A DNA stretch of 64,000 bases from Harmonia axyridis (GCF_914767665.1 NC_059501.1:83364798-83428797), one strand, 5' to 3'. Shown: positions 33,131 to 45,394, numbered from the stretch's first letter. A program made the numbers and translations. The notes: generated from the sequence alone by a model not told the origin.

Positions 33131-34468
33131 TTTATTTTTTTTAAATTTTCTAATGGAAAATTTTATGAAAATTTTTCGACCGAAAATTTTTCAGGTGAGA
33201 TCGAAAACACGAAACAAAAGATTTTGATCTGGATACGCTACTGATCTGTACAGATATGTAGCTTCCTTAATCAGATTTAAAATATACTGTAACCTTAAGT
33301 TGGGATGTCCAGACAAACAAGCGAGTACGTCCATGCTCTCGCATTTTTATTTGTGAGTAATTTAAAAAAAAAATACAACAATAGAATATGCGAATAAGAA
33401 ATTAAGGCTCGTTCAGAGAGGAAGGAGGAAGTTATGCAACTGGAATAATGTATTATTACAGCATCCACCGTTTTTTCCAATCTGCGATAACAATGAAGAT
33501 CGATGACCAAAAGGGACACAGAGCGTGATCGCGGCCCCAAGAGAAGACACATAATAAAACTTTTATCCAGGCTGGCCGAATCGTGACTACCTGAGGCCCT
33601 TGCATGAGAATCCACATCATTATTTATGGCAGATAAACTAATTTATAAGAAACCTTCTATGTTCCTTCTTGTTCTGGTTGAAGCGTTCCTTAATATTGTA
33701 CCTCCTTTCCACTCAATTACAATTAGTTAGATTGGAGGCTTTGGGAGGGCTTCGTTCTATTATTCTGTGATCTGATGGGCTGCTGTGATATCCTGATTGG
33801 GCATTATCCTGACGTCAAATTGGAAGGCAATTTGTATTGAATTATTTCTGTGTGCGGTAGGTTTCCTTACTTGGGGGAATTTGAGATAAATCTTGCGATT
33901 GGCAGGCCTGATCTGCAAGTCGTCCATATAATCAAATGAGTTGACTCTGGAAGTTCAAAACAAGGTTAGAATTAAATTGACAATAAGTTAATTTTCATAA
34001 AATATTTTACTCAGTTCAACTGACAACACCAATATACCATTGTAATATCAATTGAATTATTCTCTCCTCAACGTCTTTTATTATCATAATGAATGTTTAA
34101 TTACCAATAAAAATACTCAAGGATTTTGTGCCAACGGTTTAGTAGTTGTCGTGTTGTCTTCTACTTATTCATTTCATAAGTGTTGATCGATATCGAAACA
34201 TCTCACTAAATTTAGACCAAATCAAAAGTAATTAGCAAGGAGCCTTCTAAGATGCAAGCTAGTGGTGGAGGAAAAACCCATAGAGCAGGTTATGGTAATC
34301 CAATTGAACAAACTGCGCTTCCAACTGCTTCACCATCCAAATTCTTCTTCATGACCTGGCTCCCTTGTGATGCTTTTTTCAAACCTCAAAAGAATGCTCC
34401 AGGAGTAGAAATTTGGCTCCAATGAAGAAGTTTCTGCCTATAAGCTATTTGGAGAGCAAATAGTATTA
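33131..34468. other. Unassigned DNA
   Basis: A 106-codon - frame (33295-33615) has no recognisable domain. At 33185-33200 a ttttcaggtgaga motif has splice-like form but no supporting exon. Otherwise featureless. Confidence 0.35.
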
Positions 34469-35387
34469 ACGGGTGTTTTTTTTCGAGGTATATAACTTTA
34501 TGTTGGTATACTGTTCAAGATGGCGACCGATTTAACAGCTGTCAAGTGATTTATTCTCAGTTTGGTTCGGCAATTCATCATGAATAGATTCACGCCTAAA
34601 CAACGCTTGCAAATGGTGCAATTTCATTTCGAAAATAATGGTTCTGTGTGGAATACGTATCGCGCACTACGTCCATTTTATTTTGTTTAGTAATGAAGCG
34701 CACTTCTGCTTGAATGGTTACGTCAACAAACAAAACTGCCGAATTTGGAGTGCAGCTTATCCTCGAAACACCGTTACATCCAGAAAAACTGACTGTTTGG
34801 TGCGCTTTATGGGCTGGTGGAATCATTGGTCCGTACTTCTTCAAAAACGATGAGGGCCAGAACGTTACAGTCAATGGTGATCGGTATAGAACCATGATTA
34901 CTAACTTTTTCATTCCTGAATTGAACAACCATGATGTCCAGGAGCTGTGGTTCCAACAAGACGGCGCAACATGTCACACAGCTCGTGCCACAATCGAATT
35001 ATTGAAAAACACGTTTAGTAACCGCCTAATTTCATGTTTTGGACCTGTGAATTTGCCTCCAAGATCTTGTGATTTAACACCGCTAGACTACTTTCTGATG
35101 GGCTATGTAAAGTCATTGATCTATGCGGATAAGTCACAAACCCTTGACCATTTGGAAGACAACATTCGCCGTTTTATTGCCGATATACGGCCACAAATGT
35201 TGGAAAAATTCATCGGAAATTGGACGTCCAGATTGAACTACATCCGAGCCAGCCGTGGTGGTCATATGCCATATTTAAAATGTAATGCCACAAGATTATC
35301 TTGCGGACTAATAAAATTCATGTCAATCGAATAATCCATCGTTGTATCATTTCAATTTAAAGTTCTGTAGCTCTGAAAAACACACTT
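34469..35387 (+). mobile_element. DD41D element copy C (type 1)
   Basis: 919 bp between TA dinucleotides (34467-34468 and 35388-35389), 5' acgggtgttt and 3' cacactt. The HTH start MNRFTPKQRLQMVQFHFENN is followed by the type 1 junction (ccattttattttgtttag) and a stop. The DDE half is open from 34714 to 35334 and includes LWFQQDGATCHTA and SCDLTPLDYFLMGYVKS. A 12-bp loss around SEANPQVYV (now SAAYPRN in one frame) breaks the link to the first catalytic SNEAHFCLN, where the family Asp is also changed to Asn. Inactive. Confidence 0.92.
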
Positions 35388-36031
35388 TATATGTCACACT
35401 TGAAGATGACATGTCGACGAATTTTTAAGAAAAAATGAGATTTTGATTGTTAGGCTAGAAGTTATTGAGTGAAGAGTGCTACCAAATGTTCTTCTCATTT
35501 CTGCAAAAAATCGATGGATGGGGATATTCACTTGGAGAGAGAAGATTTGAAAACTATCATATTCGTCCCATTAATTTCTTTTTCCTCGATCAAAATGACT
35601 AGAATCAAATTCCTCATAGTGCAAATAAAAGCTTTAGAAACGCTGCCTTAGAAAAGATTGAAGTAATTTTTTCCTCGTTGAAAGTGTTGATCATACATCA
35701 TTACATCCAATAGGCACAGCTGTGGCTTCAACCCAATATAACAATAATTCTACGACTTCCATACCAAGATAATAGCCATCTGAAAGACGTTAATTAAAGA
35801 TTCACAATAGACATTTAATTTCTCGAACAAAACAACCATAAATTCGAAAGGAACAGTGCATCGAAGACTTCAAAGAAAGTGAACGCATGCATTCAAGAAA
35901 CTTTCTACCAATTTAAAGCCTTCATCATATGGACATGTTCATACCACTGTTAAATTGATGGTTTCTGTCCCTATGAATCTTCAGTCATTCATTACCGAGA
36001 TTTGGTATATTTCGGTCCACTGCGTCTTCTA
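35388..36031. other. Unassigned DNA
   Basis: No recognisable feature. Confidence 0.4.
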
Positions 36032-36255
36032 TACAGGGTGATTCACTAAAATGTATCAGATATAAAATTTTAATTTCTGGTTTGAACTTCGAGCGCTTGT
36101 TATCTGATCCTTTTTTTAGTGCCATCTTCTACATCCCCCAATTATAATAATTGAGCGCTCAAAATATCCAGACCTTGACGTCTATTATTACTGCCATGTG
36201 ACAGTGAATTTGAAAAAAAATCGAAAGATGGCTTCTGATAATTCCATAGGGTAAC

Positions 36256-37744
36256 AAACATAGATAGAGGGAGTATAAGCAATTTTTTCATATCCCAACA
36301 TGGTTAGATTACGTTGTCCGATTGTGATATATTTTCAAATCCACAATTTTACTATATCATTATGAACGTATATTATATTGAATGAAATATATTTACTTGA
36401 GTGATTCTCGATTAAATATGCAAATTTGAATATTGAGAATCCGATAGTATTCCTAACTGTCGAATTTATAATAAGCAGAATATTTATTATGTTCTGTATC
36501 TACTGCTGTCATCGGTTGCTGTCCTAGTGTCATCGGTTGTTTTACGTCGTTTGGCGCTCTTGAAGTTTGTTCCTGAATTTAGTTATAAAGGGTGTTTTTT
36601 TGGGCTATAGAACTTTAAATTGCAATAAAACAACAATGGATTATTCGATTGAATTAATTTTATTCATCCGCAAGATAATCTTGTGGCATTACATTTTAAA
36701 TATGATTTCTGGCATATGACCGCCACGGCTGGCTCGGATGTAGTCCAATCTGGACGTCCAATTTTCGATGACTTGTTCCAACATTTGTGGCCGTATATTG
36801 CCAATAACACGGCGAATGTTGTCTTCCAAATGGTCAAGGGTTTGTGGCTTATCCGCATAGACCAATGACTTTACATAGCCCCACAGAATGTAGTCTAGCG
36901 GTGATAAATCACAAGATCTTGGAGGCCAATTCACAGGTCCAAAACGTGAAATTAGGCGGTCACCAAACGTGTCTTTCAATAAATCGATTGTGGCACGAGC
37001 TGTGTGACATGTTGCGCCGTCTTGTTGGAACCACAGCTCCTGGACATTATGGTTGTTCAATTCAAGAATGAAAAAGTTAGTAATCATGGCTCTATACCGA
37101 TCACCATTGACTGTAACGTTCTGGTCATCATCGTTTTTGAAGAAGTACGGACCAATTATTCCACCAGCCCATAAAGCGCACCAAACAGTCAGTTTTTTCT
37201 GGTAACGGTGTTTCGACATACACTTGAGGATTAGCTTCACTCCAAATGCGACAGTTCAGTTTGTTGACGTAGCCATTCAACCAGAAGTGCGCTTCATCGC
37301 TAAACAAAATAAAATGGACGTAGTGCGCGATACGTATTCCGCACAGAACCATTATTTTCGAAATGAAATTGCACTATTTGCAAGCGTTGTTCAGGCTTGG
37401 GTCTATTCATGATGAATTGCCAGACCAAACTGAGAATAAATCATTTGACAGCTTTCAAATCGGTTGCCATCTTGAATAGTAATGCCAATTTAAAGTTATA
37501 TGCCTCGAAAAGAAACACCCATTATTTACGTATTTATTACAATATTAGTTGAGTTAATATGAAACGTTGATTCACTATAGGACATAAAAAGTGCGTTCTT
37601 TGTGGAGGAACTCACGAATTGAATGAAATATCGTATCACTAATATGTTTTCATTTCCGCGCGCTTCATGTCAAATTTGAAAGTTCATGTTGGGGACAAAA
37701 TTTGCTTACTGAAAATGACATATGGTCCTCCTATTCCTATGTTT
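36256..37744. mobile_element. MITE 'MT-1' copy 1, split by copy D
   Basis: The ends aaacatagatagagggagta (left) and, reverse complemented, aaacataggaataggaggac (right) are weak inverted repeats. Excluding copy D, the unit is about 552 bp and matches the reverse complement of 40560-41126 along its full length, with the junction of copy D falling where the second copy is continuous. No coding sequence. Confidence 0.82.
36588..37522 (-). mobile_element. DD41D element copy D (type 1)
   Basis: 935 bp between TA pairs at 36586-36587 and 37523-37524. The DDE half is open on the - strand from 36689 to about 37198 and includes AMITNFFILELNNHNVQELW, FQQDGATCHTA and SCDLSPLDYILWGYVKS. A small deletion at ETPLPEK separates it from SDEAHFWLNGYVNKLNCRIW. 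The type 1 junction is present at 37307-37330. It sits inside MITE MT-1 copy 1. Confidence 0.92.
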
Positions 37745-37823
37745 ATCACTCTAAGGATAATCCACAATCAAACTACATATTTTTCCAGTTCTCCAACGAA
37801 ACTGTAAGGCGAATCACCCTGTA

Positions 37824-38599
37824 CACCATTTCCAATTCACCACGGCTTCAAACGTAGACCAGCATAGATAACTCACTCTGTGAAATGACCTTTTCGTCGG
37901 TGGGATAGATCAGACCGAAGATGAAAATGTAAATTACGCTCGAAATCCTAATTGAGGTGTTTGGGCCGATGGCCTTTGGTCACTCGCAGCTAACTTGATT
38001 ATAACGTTCATTATTCAATGTGTACTGTCTGTCAGAGTAAGTAATATTCGGTATGGTTGTTTGGTGAAGGCTCGAAGTTAATTCCATTCGTCACAAAAGA
38101 ATGTTTGGTACGCGTTGTCTATGAAGAATTGAGTTTTGGTGTGGATATAACGGGTCGCTTTGAGACAGACTCGGTTTTGATGTGTCTTGAAGGTTCTATG
38201 GCGTTGTCTAAGGCATTTTGATCGATGAGCGCGTTTGATTTGTTTGGTATTCGTTTGGTTGGCGTGATCTTATTGATTAACTTGGATTGACCAGCTTGTT
38301 ATTTGAAGCGTTTTAGGTTCATACATTTGAATCGTGTACTTTTTGAATTGAACATTTTGAAGAACTAAGAAGAGCTAGTCATTTGTTTCTTATGTTAAAA
38401 ACTCAACCTGAATAAACTCATACTGAATGAAACTATATAGAATATTATTCTATTCGATACAATCAGGTCTCATAATATCAAATCAAATATAATAGGTTGG
38501 TCACATCTGAAATTTCTTAGTGCACATGTAAAGGGTATTCTTAAATTGGAGGTACAAAGATAAATGCCAGATTTCTCGGGTTATTTCACAATAAAAAGT
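37824..38599. other. Unassigned DNA
   Basis: Repetitive ttgtttggt-like text at 38050-38300, no gene recognised. Confidence 0.35.
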
Positions 38600-39130
38600 C
38601 CTTCGAGCATGTGCAGCAAACGCTTTGTTTTCAAGATCCAGGGTATTAAAGTCTGATTTTTTTGCATAGCACCTCCACACTACAGATATTCAACTTAAAT
38701 TTGGCATAATTATTCCAATTCAAAGTTTGCATTATGCTCATTCCGAATGCAAATCTACAGGATGGTCATTTTTTTGAAACAGTGTCCGATTATTTCCTCG
38801 AGAACTTTTTTCTTGCGGACCATTGATAGTTTAGAAAAATTTGAAAAGAAACTTTGGTCCAGAACTACACATTTTAGTTTTTTGTAGTTTTGTTGTATCT
38901 GCTACCGATCTGAAAAAAAAATTAAACCAACACTCTAGTAATTCTGAGGAAAATCGAAATTATTGAAAAGTTCCTGTTTGTAAGCTGTGATGCATAAATT
39001 AATTAAGCTTTAGTTGTGATTCACCCAATCTGTAGCGAAAATCAATGAAGATTCAGTAAATTGGTATAATCTACACAAAGAAGTACAAGAAAAAGACTAC
39101 AAAAAACACCTTGTATCTCTATTTGCGGGC
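38600..39130 (+). repeat. Dispersed repeat family 'CGC', fullest copy
   Basis: Starts near gcagcaaacgctttgttttc and ends with aaacaccttgtatctctatt tgcgggcc, whose reverse complement begins ggcccgcaaa, like the start of the 45395 copy (gggcccgcaaacgc). The ends are therefore roughly inverted, as in a non-autonomous DNA element. The inside shares tagttttgttgtatctgcta and tgtaagctgtgatgcat with 2820-3075. Confidence 0.65.
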
Positions 39131-39779
39131 CTGTTTTTAGGACTTTCTTTCCTTAAAATTATCCAAGGAATCTATTTATATTAATCTTTTATGATAATCT
39201 CTTTATAATACATAATAATAATTTTCCTTTGTACCTCCATTTTAGGAACAGCATGTATCAATGAAAGAACTATAAGAATTGTTTACTTTGGAAATTTCGA
39301 ATCAACCATCAATTACAGAATCTTTTTTTTTTGAGGAAATAATGCAAATCTAAATTTAGCCTAGGGCCATTTGGATCATCTCTATGTTGAGTTCTATAGA
39401 GTCTCGTTGAGAAAATTTGAATTGGAAAAGTTTTTCAACTGTTTTTGTTTATTTGTTCGTTGTTTGTTACATGTTCATTGTTCTCAAATAAGAATAAGTA
39501 AGAATTTGTTGGAGAAAATTTAAATAGATACAACATAAAGTCTCTGGATATTGAAGCTTTTTATGAATTACCAGATAACTCTAAATACATAAAGGAATAC
39601 AAAATTTTCAGGACAAAGTTATACATCTTTTAGTAATGTTGAAGTATAGTATAGTTATAATATATGATAAGGCTTTGTCTTTCATCTTAAATCATTTGTC
39701 TTTTATCTTAAATTATGAATTTTTGTCAATTGTTGTATTTTTCATTTGAAATTCTAATTCAATTGTATTTTCTTTTCAG
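39131..39779. other. Unassigned AT-rich DNA leading to a splice-acceptor-like tract
   Basis: No gene. The final 30 bases are pyrimidine-rich and end in ttttcttttcag. Confidence 0.35.
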
Positions 39780-39819
39780 GTGAGTTATACCAACTGCATA
39801 CATGATTCAAAATCTTCAA
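39780..39819 (+). other. Candidate microexon or recursive splice site
   Basis: A long pyrimidine tract ending cttttcag is followed immediately by gtgagt. Forty bases later comes a second donor-like gtgagtatt (39820). This can be read either as a recursive splice site (acceptor and donor back to back) with a downstream donor defining a 40-nt cassette, or as a 40-nt microexon. A frame reads VSYTNCIHDSKSS. Compare the similar arrangement at 59172-59204. The function is unknown and chance is not excluded. Confidence 0.35.
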
Positions 39820-40559
39820 GTGAGTATTGACATCAAGTACACCAAGTAACGACTAAGTAAATAATATTTATGTGAGAATATTTAGGTATATTTTCAAAAG
39901 TAAGTGATGACTCTCGGAGTTTTTATCTAAACAACTACCAAATAATCTTTTAAATTTTCTGCAAATTTTAAATACCCACATGTGATTTATTTTCCACTTT
40001 CTTCATGTGTTGACTCAATTAACTCAACTTATTAACTTCAGAGCTCACCTTGTATATCATTCAATACCCAAATTCATAGTCAATAGTTCCATGGCTCTTT
40101 CCTTCAGATTGAATACCTCTTGATTTATCGAACACTGAGTTCTTTTATTGCTCCTTCGTGTGCTTTTCAATTACAAGCTAAGTATTAAAACTCACGTGAG
40201 GTCTAAAAAACGTCGATTCGAAACGATTTATTCTTAATGTTGACGCCCCTTGTTACAAAATCGAAACGTTTTTTCGAGTAGGCTATTACCGGTAGGCAGA
40301 GATAGTGGAATAACTGCAGGGTAGATATCATTCACATTAACATTCCACCGACTACTTCGACACTTTCGAAATAAAGAAGTGGAGAACAGTTATTGAGTTA
40401 TTTTCGGCTTTTTTGGTTTTGAAATAGTGAAGGATTTGTGGAAGTATTAAGTAGTATTAGATGTGAAAACAACAATAATATAAAGACTCTGTTCTCATTG
40501 TCTCGCCGTACGCTTGCTCAAAAATTAGCTTACTGTTTCGAGTTACATCGCAGAGTAAT
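39820..40559. other. Unassigned DNA
   Basis: No recognisable gene or repeat. Confidence 0.35.
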
Positions 40560-41126
40560 AAACATAGATAGAAGAAGTATATATTATTTTCAGTAAGCAA
40601 ATTTTGTCCCTTACATGAACTATGAAATTTGACATGAAGCGCGCGGAAATGAAAACATATCAGTGATACGATATTTCACTCAATTTGCGAGTTTCTCCAC
40701 GAAGAACCCACTTTCATGTCCCATAGCGAATCAACGTTTCATATTAACTCAAAATATATTGAACTAAATACCCACATATATATCAGAAATTCAGAAAATA
40801 AACTTCAAGCGCGCCAATTGACGTGAAACAACCGATGACACTAGGATAGCAAAAGTTGCAAACCTTAGATTTAAGTAGGTATATACGGAAAATAATAAAT
40901 ATTCTGTTCATTATAAATTCGACAATTAGGAAAAATATTGGATTCCAAATATTAAAATTTGCATATTTAATCGGGAATCACTCAAATGAATATATTTCAT
41001 TCAATATAACATACATTCATAACGATATAGTAAAATTGTGGATTTGAAAAAATATCACAATCTGACAACGTAATCTAACCATGTAGGAGACATGTAAAAA
41101 TTGCGTATACTCACTCTATCTATGTT
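40560..41126 (-). mobile_element. MITE 'MT-1' copy 2, uninterrupted
   Basis: 567 bp with ends aaacatagatagaagaagta and, reverse complemented, aacatagatagagtgagtat. It is the reverse complement of the MT-1 copy at 36256-37744 and serves as its empty-site reference for copy D. No coding capacity. Confidence 0.85.
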
Positions 41127-41700
41127 CATTTCTCTATGAGTTTCATACAGGATTTTTGAGTAATTTAATTTCTCAAAATATTCATAGATACGTCACATCA
41201 ATATCGATAATCGTTAAATTTTATGGGAATTATCTTCCTGAAATTAATTTGATGCAAAAAATATATTGATAGATTTATTCATTGAATTTCATAGGTCGAC
41301 GAATATACCGTTTGATTATTCTACGAATATCTCGAATGAATACCTAAATCATTCTACTTTGTTCAATTGGAAATGGAATTGGACATTACCTAGCGTTGAA
41401 CACTGTTATATTGGTGGCAATTGATACTGATCTCCCCTCAATACATGGCCGAAGTTGTCAGATTTCCGCCTTTTAGTAGATGTTGATAGCTCTCTATTTG
41501 CACTAACACTATCTAACAACCTCTCATTCGACATTTATTAGTCCAAGAAATCTTGAGCATTCTGTGAAAGACCCACATTTCAAATGCTTCGATTCGCCTC
41601 AGAATACTCAATTCTTGATCTCATTTCAATGTCTGGGTCTAGACTCTCTCTTATCCAACATCCCAAGTAATTGCGTTAATTCACTGGCGCTCTGGAACAT
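41127..41700. other. Unassigned DNA
   Basis: No recognisable feature. Confidence 0.4.
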
Positions 41701-42121
41701 CCAATAAAACAACGATGGATTATTCGATTGACATGAATTTTATTAATCCGCAAGATAATCTTGTGGCATTACATTTTAAATATGATTTCTGGCATATGAC
41801 CACCACGGCTGGCTCGGATGTAGTCCAATCTGGACATCCAATTTTCGATGACTTTTTCCAACATTTGTGGCCGTATATCGGCAATAACACGGCGAATGTT
41901 GTCTTCCAAATGGACAAGGGTTTGTGGCTTATCCGCATAGACCAATGACTTTACATAGCCCCACAGAAAGTAGTCTAGCGGTGTTAAATCACAAGAGCTT
42001 GGAGGCCAATTCACAGGTCCAAAACGTGAAATTTGGCGGTCACCAAACATGTCTTTCAATAAATCGCATCTTGAGCAGTAATGCCAACTTTAAGTTATAT
42101 ACCTCGAAAAAAAACACCCTT
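41701..42121 (-). mobile_element. DD41D element copy E, heavily deleted
   Basis: 421 bp. The 5' inverted end (cacccttta on the right) is intact. The 3' end on the left is missing, starting at caataaaacaacgatgg. An internal deletion joins the codons for about ATIDL directly to the 5' untranslated region (aaatcgcatcttgagcag). Remaining protein text: SRFGPVNWPPSSCDLTPLDY through MLEKVIENWMSRLDYIRASR. Its deletion type cannot be scored. Confidence 0.88.
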
Positions 42122-42674
42122 TATTACTGGTTCGAAATTGCCATAAGATTTGCCTTTTTAGATTGATTAATATGCTGTATTCTCGTCCTCACTCCCAGAT
42201 AACTTCTATATTTTTTTTGTAAGGATTCACAGATACTGTTGGTCTGAAATACATTTCGCAAGGAATTTCAAAATTCCGAGCAGAAAGATTCCTGGCTTTT
42301 GTTGACATTTCATCAACATTGTTTGGGTTCATCAACATATCCTACACCCCTCGTACCTCTTTGTTGGCTTAAGCCGCATCGATACTTTCGAAACCTGACT
42401 GGAAGTGCACCAACCCATGAATTCAATGTTGAAATATATAGAACGACTGGCATTTTGTTTCAGGTGCTCGATACTAATTTCAATTTCCGCTCACAAATTG
42501 TTGCCGATTGGCTGAGATCAGGTTATGATTGAGACATCGATTATTTCGATACACTTTTGGTGGAACCGACCAGACATTCCATGAAAGAGCAATGCAATAA
42601 GGTTTCGAGATCGTTTTGTTATCGAAATTCGTTCAGAATTCTACTCATTATGAAATTTTAGCATTTTTTATTTA
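42122..42674. other. Unassigned; GC-balanced patch 42320-42560
   Basis: A 77-codon + frame (42299-42532) of balanced composition, no domain recognised. A tttgtttcaggtgctcg motif lies inside it. Could be conserved non-coding DNA. Confidence 0.3.
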
Positions 42675-43204
42675 CACGCATTGTCAAAAGTCTTGGCCCC
42701 CCCTAGGTTTTTTAAGAAATAGACAATCTAGGTTCTGGAAATGGGATGAATATTTTCCTCTATTTCAACTGTAATATTTTGATAAAAAATCTTTTTTGTT
42801 ACTCTTTGCTTCATGTAGGATGAGACAAAATAGGACAAATGAAAAGAAATCTGAATTCATCTATTTTTTATTTTTGATTAATTATAGTTATTCCACCACT
42901 GAATCCAATTTCAATAGTCGTATTACCTCTTCTCTCTTCTTTCAATCAACTCCTAATGCGCCTAGGTATCCCACGAATCAAGTCATCAAAGAAATTTTCA
43001 GTTCCATTCCTGGATCTGGATATTACAAATCTCATTATTCGCTGAAAACTTCAAATACATTTGTATTCTCCAGAACAAGAAACATTTTTTGCTGGTTCAT
43101 TTTTTTCTTTCAAGTGATAAGATGATTCCACAGACAAAAAATTGTCTTGTTATATTCAACAAGTTGACATTTGATAGGGGGGCCAAGACTTCTGACGATG
43201 TGTG
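42675..43204. mobile_element. Tc1/mariner-type MITE with 30-bp inverted ends
   Basis: 530 bp between TA at 42673-42674 and 43205-43206. The left end is cacgcattgtcaaaagtctt ggcccccccta; the right end, reverse complemented, is cacacatcgtcagaagtctt ggcccccctat. A + strand frame of 109 codons (42796-43125) crosses the middle but shows no catalytic or HTH motif. The ends do not match those of the Tc1 element at 5938 or of the DD41D family, so its mobilising transposase is not in this window. Confidence 0.85.
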
Positions 43205-43299
43205 TATGCTAAGTAATCAACATAAACCTTTATGGATCAATACTCTCTTTCAATCTGATAAAAGTGACAAGTGAAATTTTTCGTTCGAAATGGAGTTCT

Positions 43300-43640
43300 T
43301 TCAATGCCTTCAATAAGAAAGAAAATGAGCAAGTATAGCATAGAAGAAACCATTGACCACTTGGTGACTAAAGTTGTCCACTTTATAAATTTCATGGTGG
43401 TTTCCAAGCTATTCATCGAGTTCCAGATGAAAAAAATTTTTTTTGGATGTGAAAAAAGCCCTTCAATATAAATGTCAGCTTATTCTGTAAACAAATACAC
43501 AAACCAATCACAGCACTTAACGGGGAGACATAGTTTTTGCTGTAGTTTTCAGCTGATGAACCGATCACATTTTCTCTTCGAATACTGACATTTATCTACA
43601 CGTCATGTTCTTTCTTAAATGAATATATTTATGACTCTAC
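43300..43640 (+). pseudogene. Non-LTR tail with unoccupied insertion site
   Basis: SIEETIDHLVTKVVHFINFM corresponds to GVEETIDHLVDIGPIYEFHG at 19630, and the next 120 bases (agcccttcaatataaatgtc, agcttattctgtaaacaaat, acacaaaccaatcac) align to both sides of the RT insertion at 19884-21058. The related + strand tail ends at about 43600. Confidence 0.75.
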
Positions 43641-43642
43641 TA

Positions 43643-44581
43643 AAAGGTGTTTTTTCTTGGAGCTATAGAACCTTAAATTGCAATAAAACAACGATGGATT
43701 AATGGATTATTCGCTTGACATGAATTTTATTTATCCGCAAGATAATCTTCAGGCATTACATTTTAAATATGATTTCTGGCATATGACCGCCACGGCTGGC
43801 TCGGATGTAGTCCAATTTGGACGTCCAATTTTTGATGACTTTTTCCAACATTTGTGGCCGTATATCGGCAATAACACGGCGAATGTTGTCTTCCAAATGG
43901 TCAAGGGTTTGTGGCTTATCCGCATAGACCAATGACTTCACATAGCCCCACAGAAAGAAGTCTAGCGGTGTTGAATCACAAGATCTTGGAGGCCAATTCA
44001 CAGGTCCAAAACGTGAAATAAGGCGGTCACCAAACGTGTCTTCCAATAAATCGATTGTGGCACGAGCTGTGTGACATGTTGCGCCGTATTGTTGAAACCA
44101 CAGCTCCTGGACATCATAGTTGTTCAATTCAGGAATGAAAAACTTAGTAATCATGGCTCTATACCGATCACCATTGACTGTAACGTTCTGGCCATCATCG
44201 TTTCTGAAGAAGTACGGACCAATGATTCCACCAGCCCATAAGGCGCACCAAACAGTCAGTTTTTCTGGATGTAACGGTGTTTCGACATACATTTGAGGAT
44301 TAGCTTCACTCCAAATGCGGCAGTTTTATTTGTTGACGTAGCCATTCAACCAGAAGTGCGCTTCATCGCTAATGAACGTAGTGCGCGATACGTATCCCGC
44401 ACAGAACCATTATTTTCGAAAAAAAATTGCACTATTTGCGAGCGTTGTTCAGGCGTGAGTCTATTCATGATGAATTGCCAAACCAAACTGAGAATAAATC
44501 ACTTGACAGCTGTTAAATCGGTTGCCATCTTGAACAGTAATGCCAACTTAAAGTTATATACCTCGAAAAAAAAACACCCGT
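43643..44581 (-). mobile_element. DD41D element copy F (type 2 deletion)
   Basis: 939 bp with TA at both sides. The DDE half is open from 43756 to 44292 on the - strand (starting at VETPLHPEKL, with LWFQQYGATCHTA where the family Asp has become Tyr, and SCDSTPLDFF). The junction near 44370-44390 reads, on the - strand, cgttcattagcgatgaagc: a shorter junction than type 1. Loss of the second catalytic Asp makes this copy inactive even apart from the deletion. Confidence 0.92.
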
Positions 44582-44639
44582 TATAACATCATCCAATTCG
44601 AATCTAACAAAACCATCAAAAACCAAAACATACCTTCCC

Positions 44640-45075
44640 CCTCCTATCTCTCACTCCACGTTGTCGAACGCATTACCAGAGGGAAACGTCAATCAGACGT
44701 CAGGCGGTTTTTTTTCGTACAGTAGGCACTCTATAATCACGAGACACGGCCCTGGGCATCTATCACGATAGGGAAAAATCCGGCATCGCAATCATACAAT
44801 TATTTTGATATATAGCCCGCGCAGCATCAATAAATATTGCATAATAACACCGGGCCGGTAAAGTAGCGATCTCTATACATCGATGAGTAGATATGGAGAC
44901 GTGGCCGCGGCGTTATTTACGAGGTCTAAGGTAACTTGACGGCAAGAAATTGAAAGATTCGACGTGATGCATTGCGTCAGAATTGGTCGTAGACGACCAT
45001 TAGGGACGATTCGCGATCGTTGCCTTGATAATTTTACCCGATAAATGCTATGTGCCATGGCGTCTTTTTTCTATG
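44640..45075. other. GC-rich island, candidate conserved enhancer
   Basis: A long stretch of balanced, CpG-containing sequence free of open frames above 61 codons and of any repeat found elsewhere in the window. Short AT-core motifs such as ataataacaccgggccggta and gcatcaataaatattgcata occur inside GC-rich text. This pattern is common in insect developmental enhancers, but nothing here proves function. Confidence 0.4.
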
Positions 45076-45394
45076 GTCGGCATCGTGAAATCCGATGCTG
45101 GTAATGACAGAAACTCGTTTGCGAGGCTGTATGTGGGCTTGGGATGAGGATCAGTGCGAAGGTTTTTCGTTGGTATGGAACGGAAGTATTTGAAGGACTT
45201 TTTCCAGAATTTACAGTGTTAGGATAATTTGAATCAGGCAACCAATTTGGACTGAGAAAATATTTTGTCTATATGTATTCAGACTTTTTTCGGTTATCTA
45301 CACATTTCATGTGGTCTTAATTGAAGACACAATGCAAAATATTAGATTCAATGGATATTTTAAGAAAAAAAAAGTCTTATAAACATGGGCCCGC

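Larger units (their letters stand above)
36032..37823. mobile_element. Outer element with TACAGGGTGATTC ends, containing two nested elements
   Basis: TACAGGGTGATTC at 36032-36044 is matched by its exact reverse complement at 37811-37823. Between them lie a shorter inverted-repeat element (36256-37744) and, inside that, DD41D copy D. Removing both leaves about 300 bp with no transposase, as for a MITE. The 13-bp arms are exact but the sequence beyond them does not pair well, so this boundary is less secure than the inner ones. Confidence 0.55.

Noticed and set aside
42796..43125. Transposase gene in the 530-bp MITE
   Set aside because: No HTH or acidic triad; too short for any known Tc1/mariner transposase.
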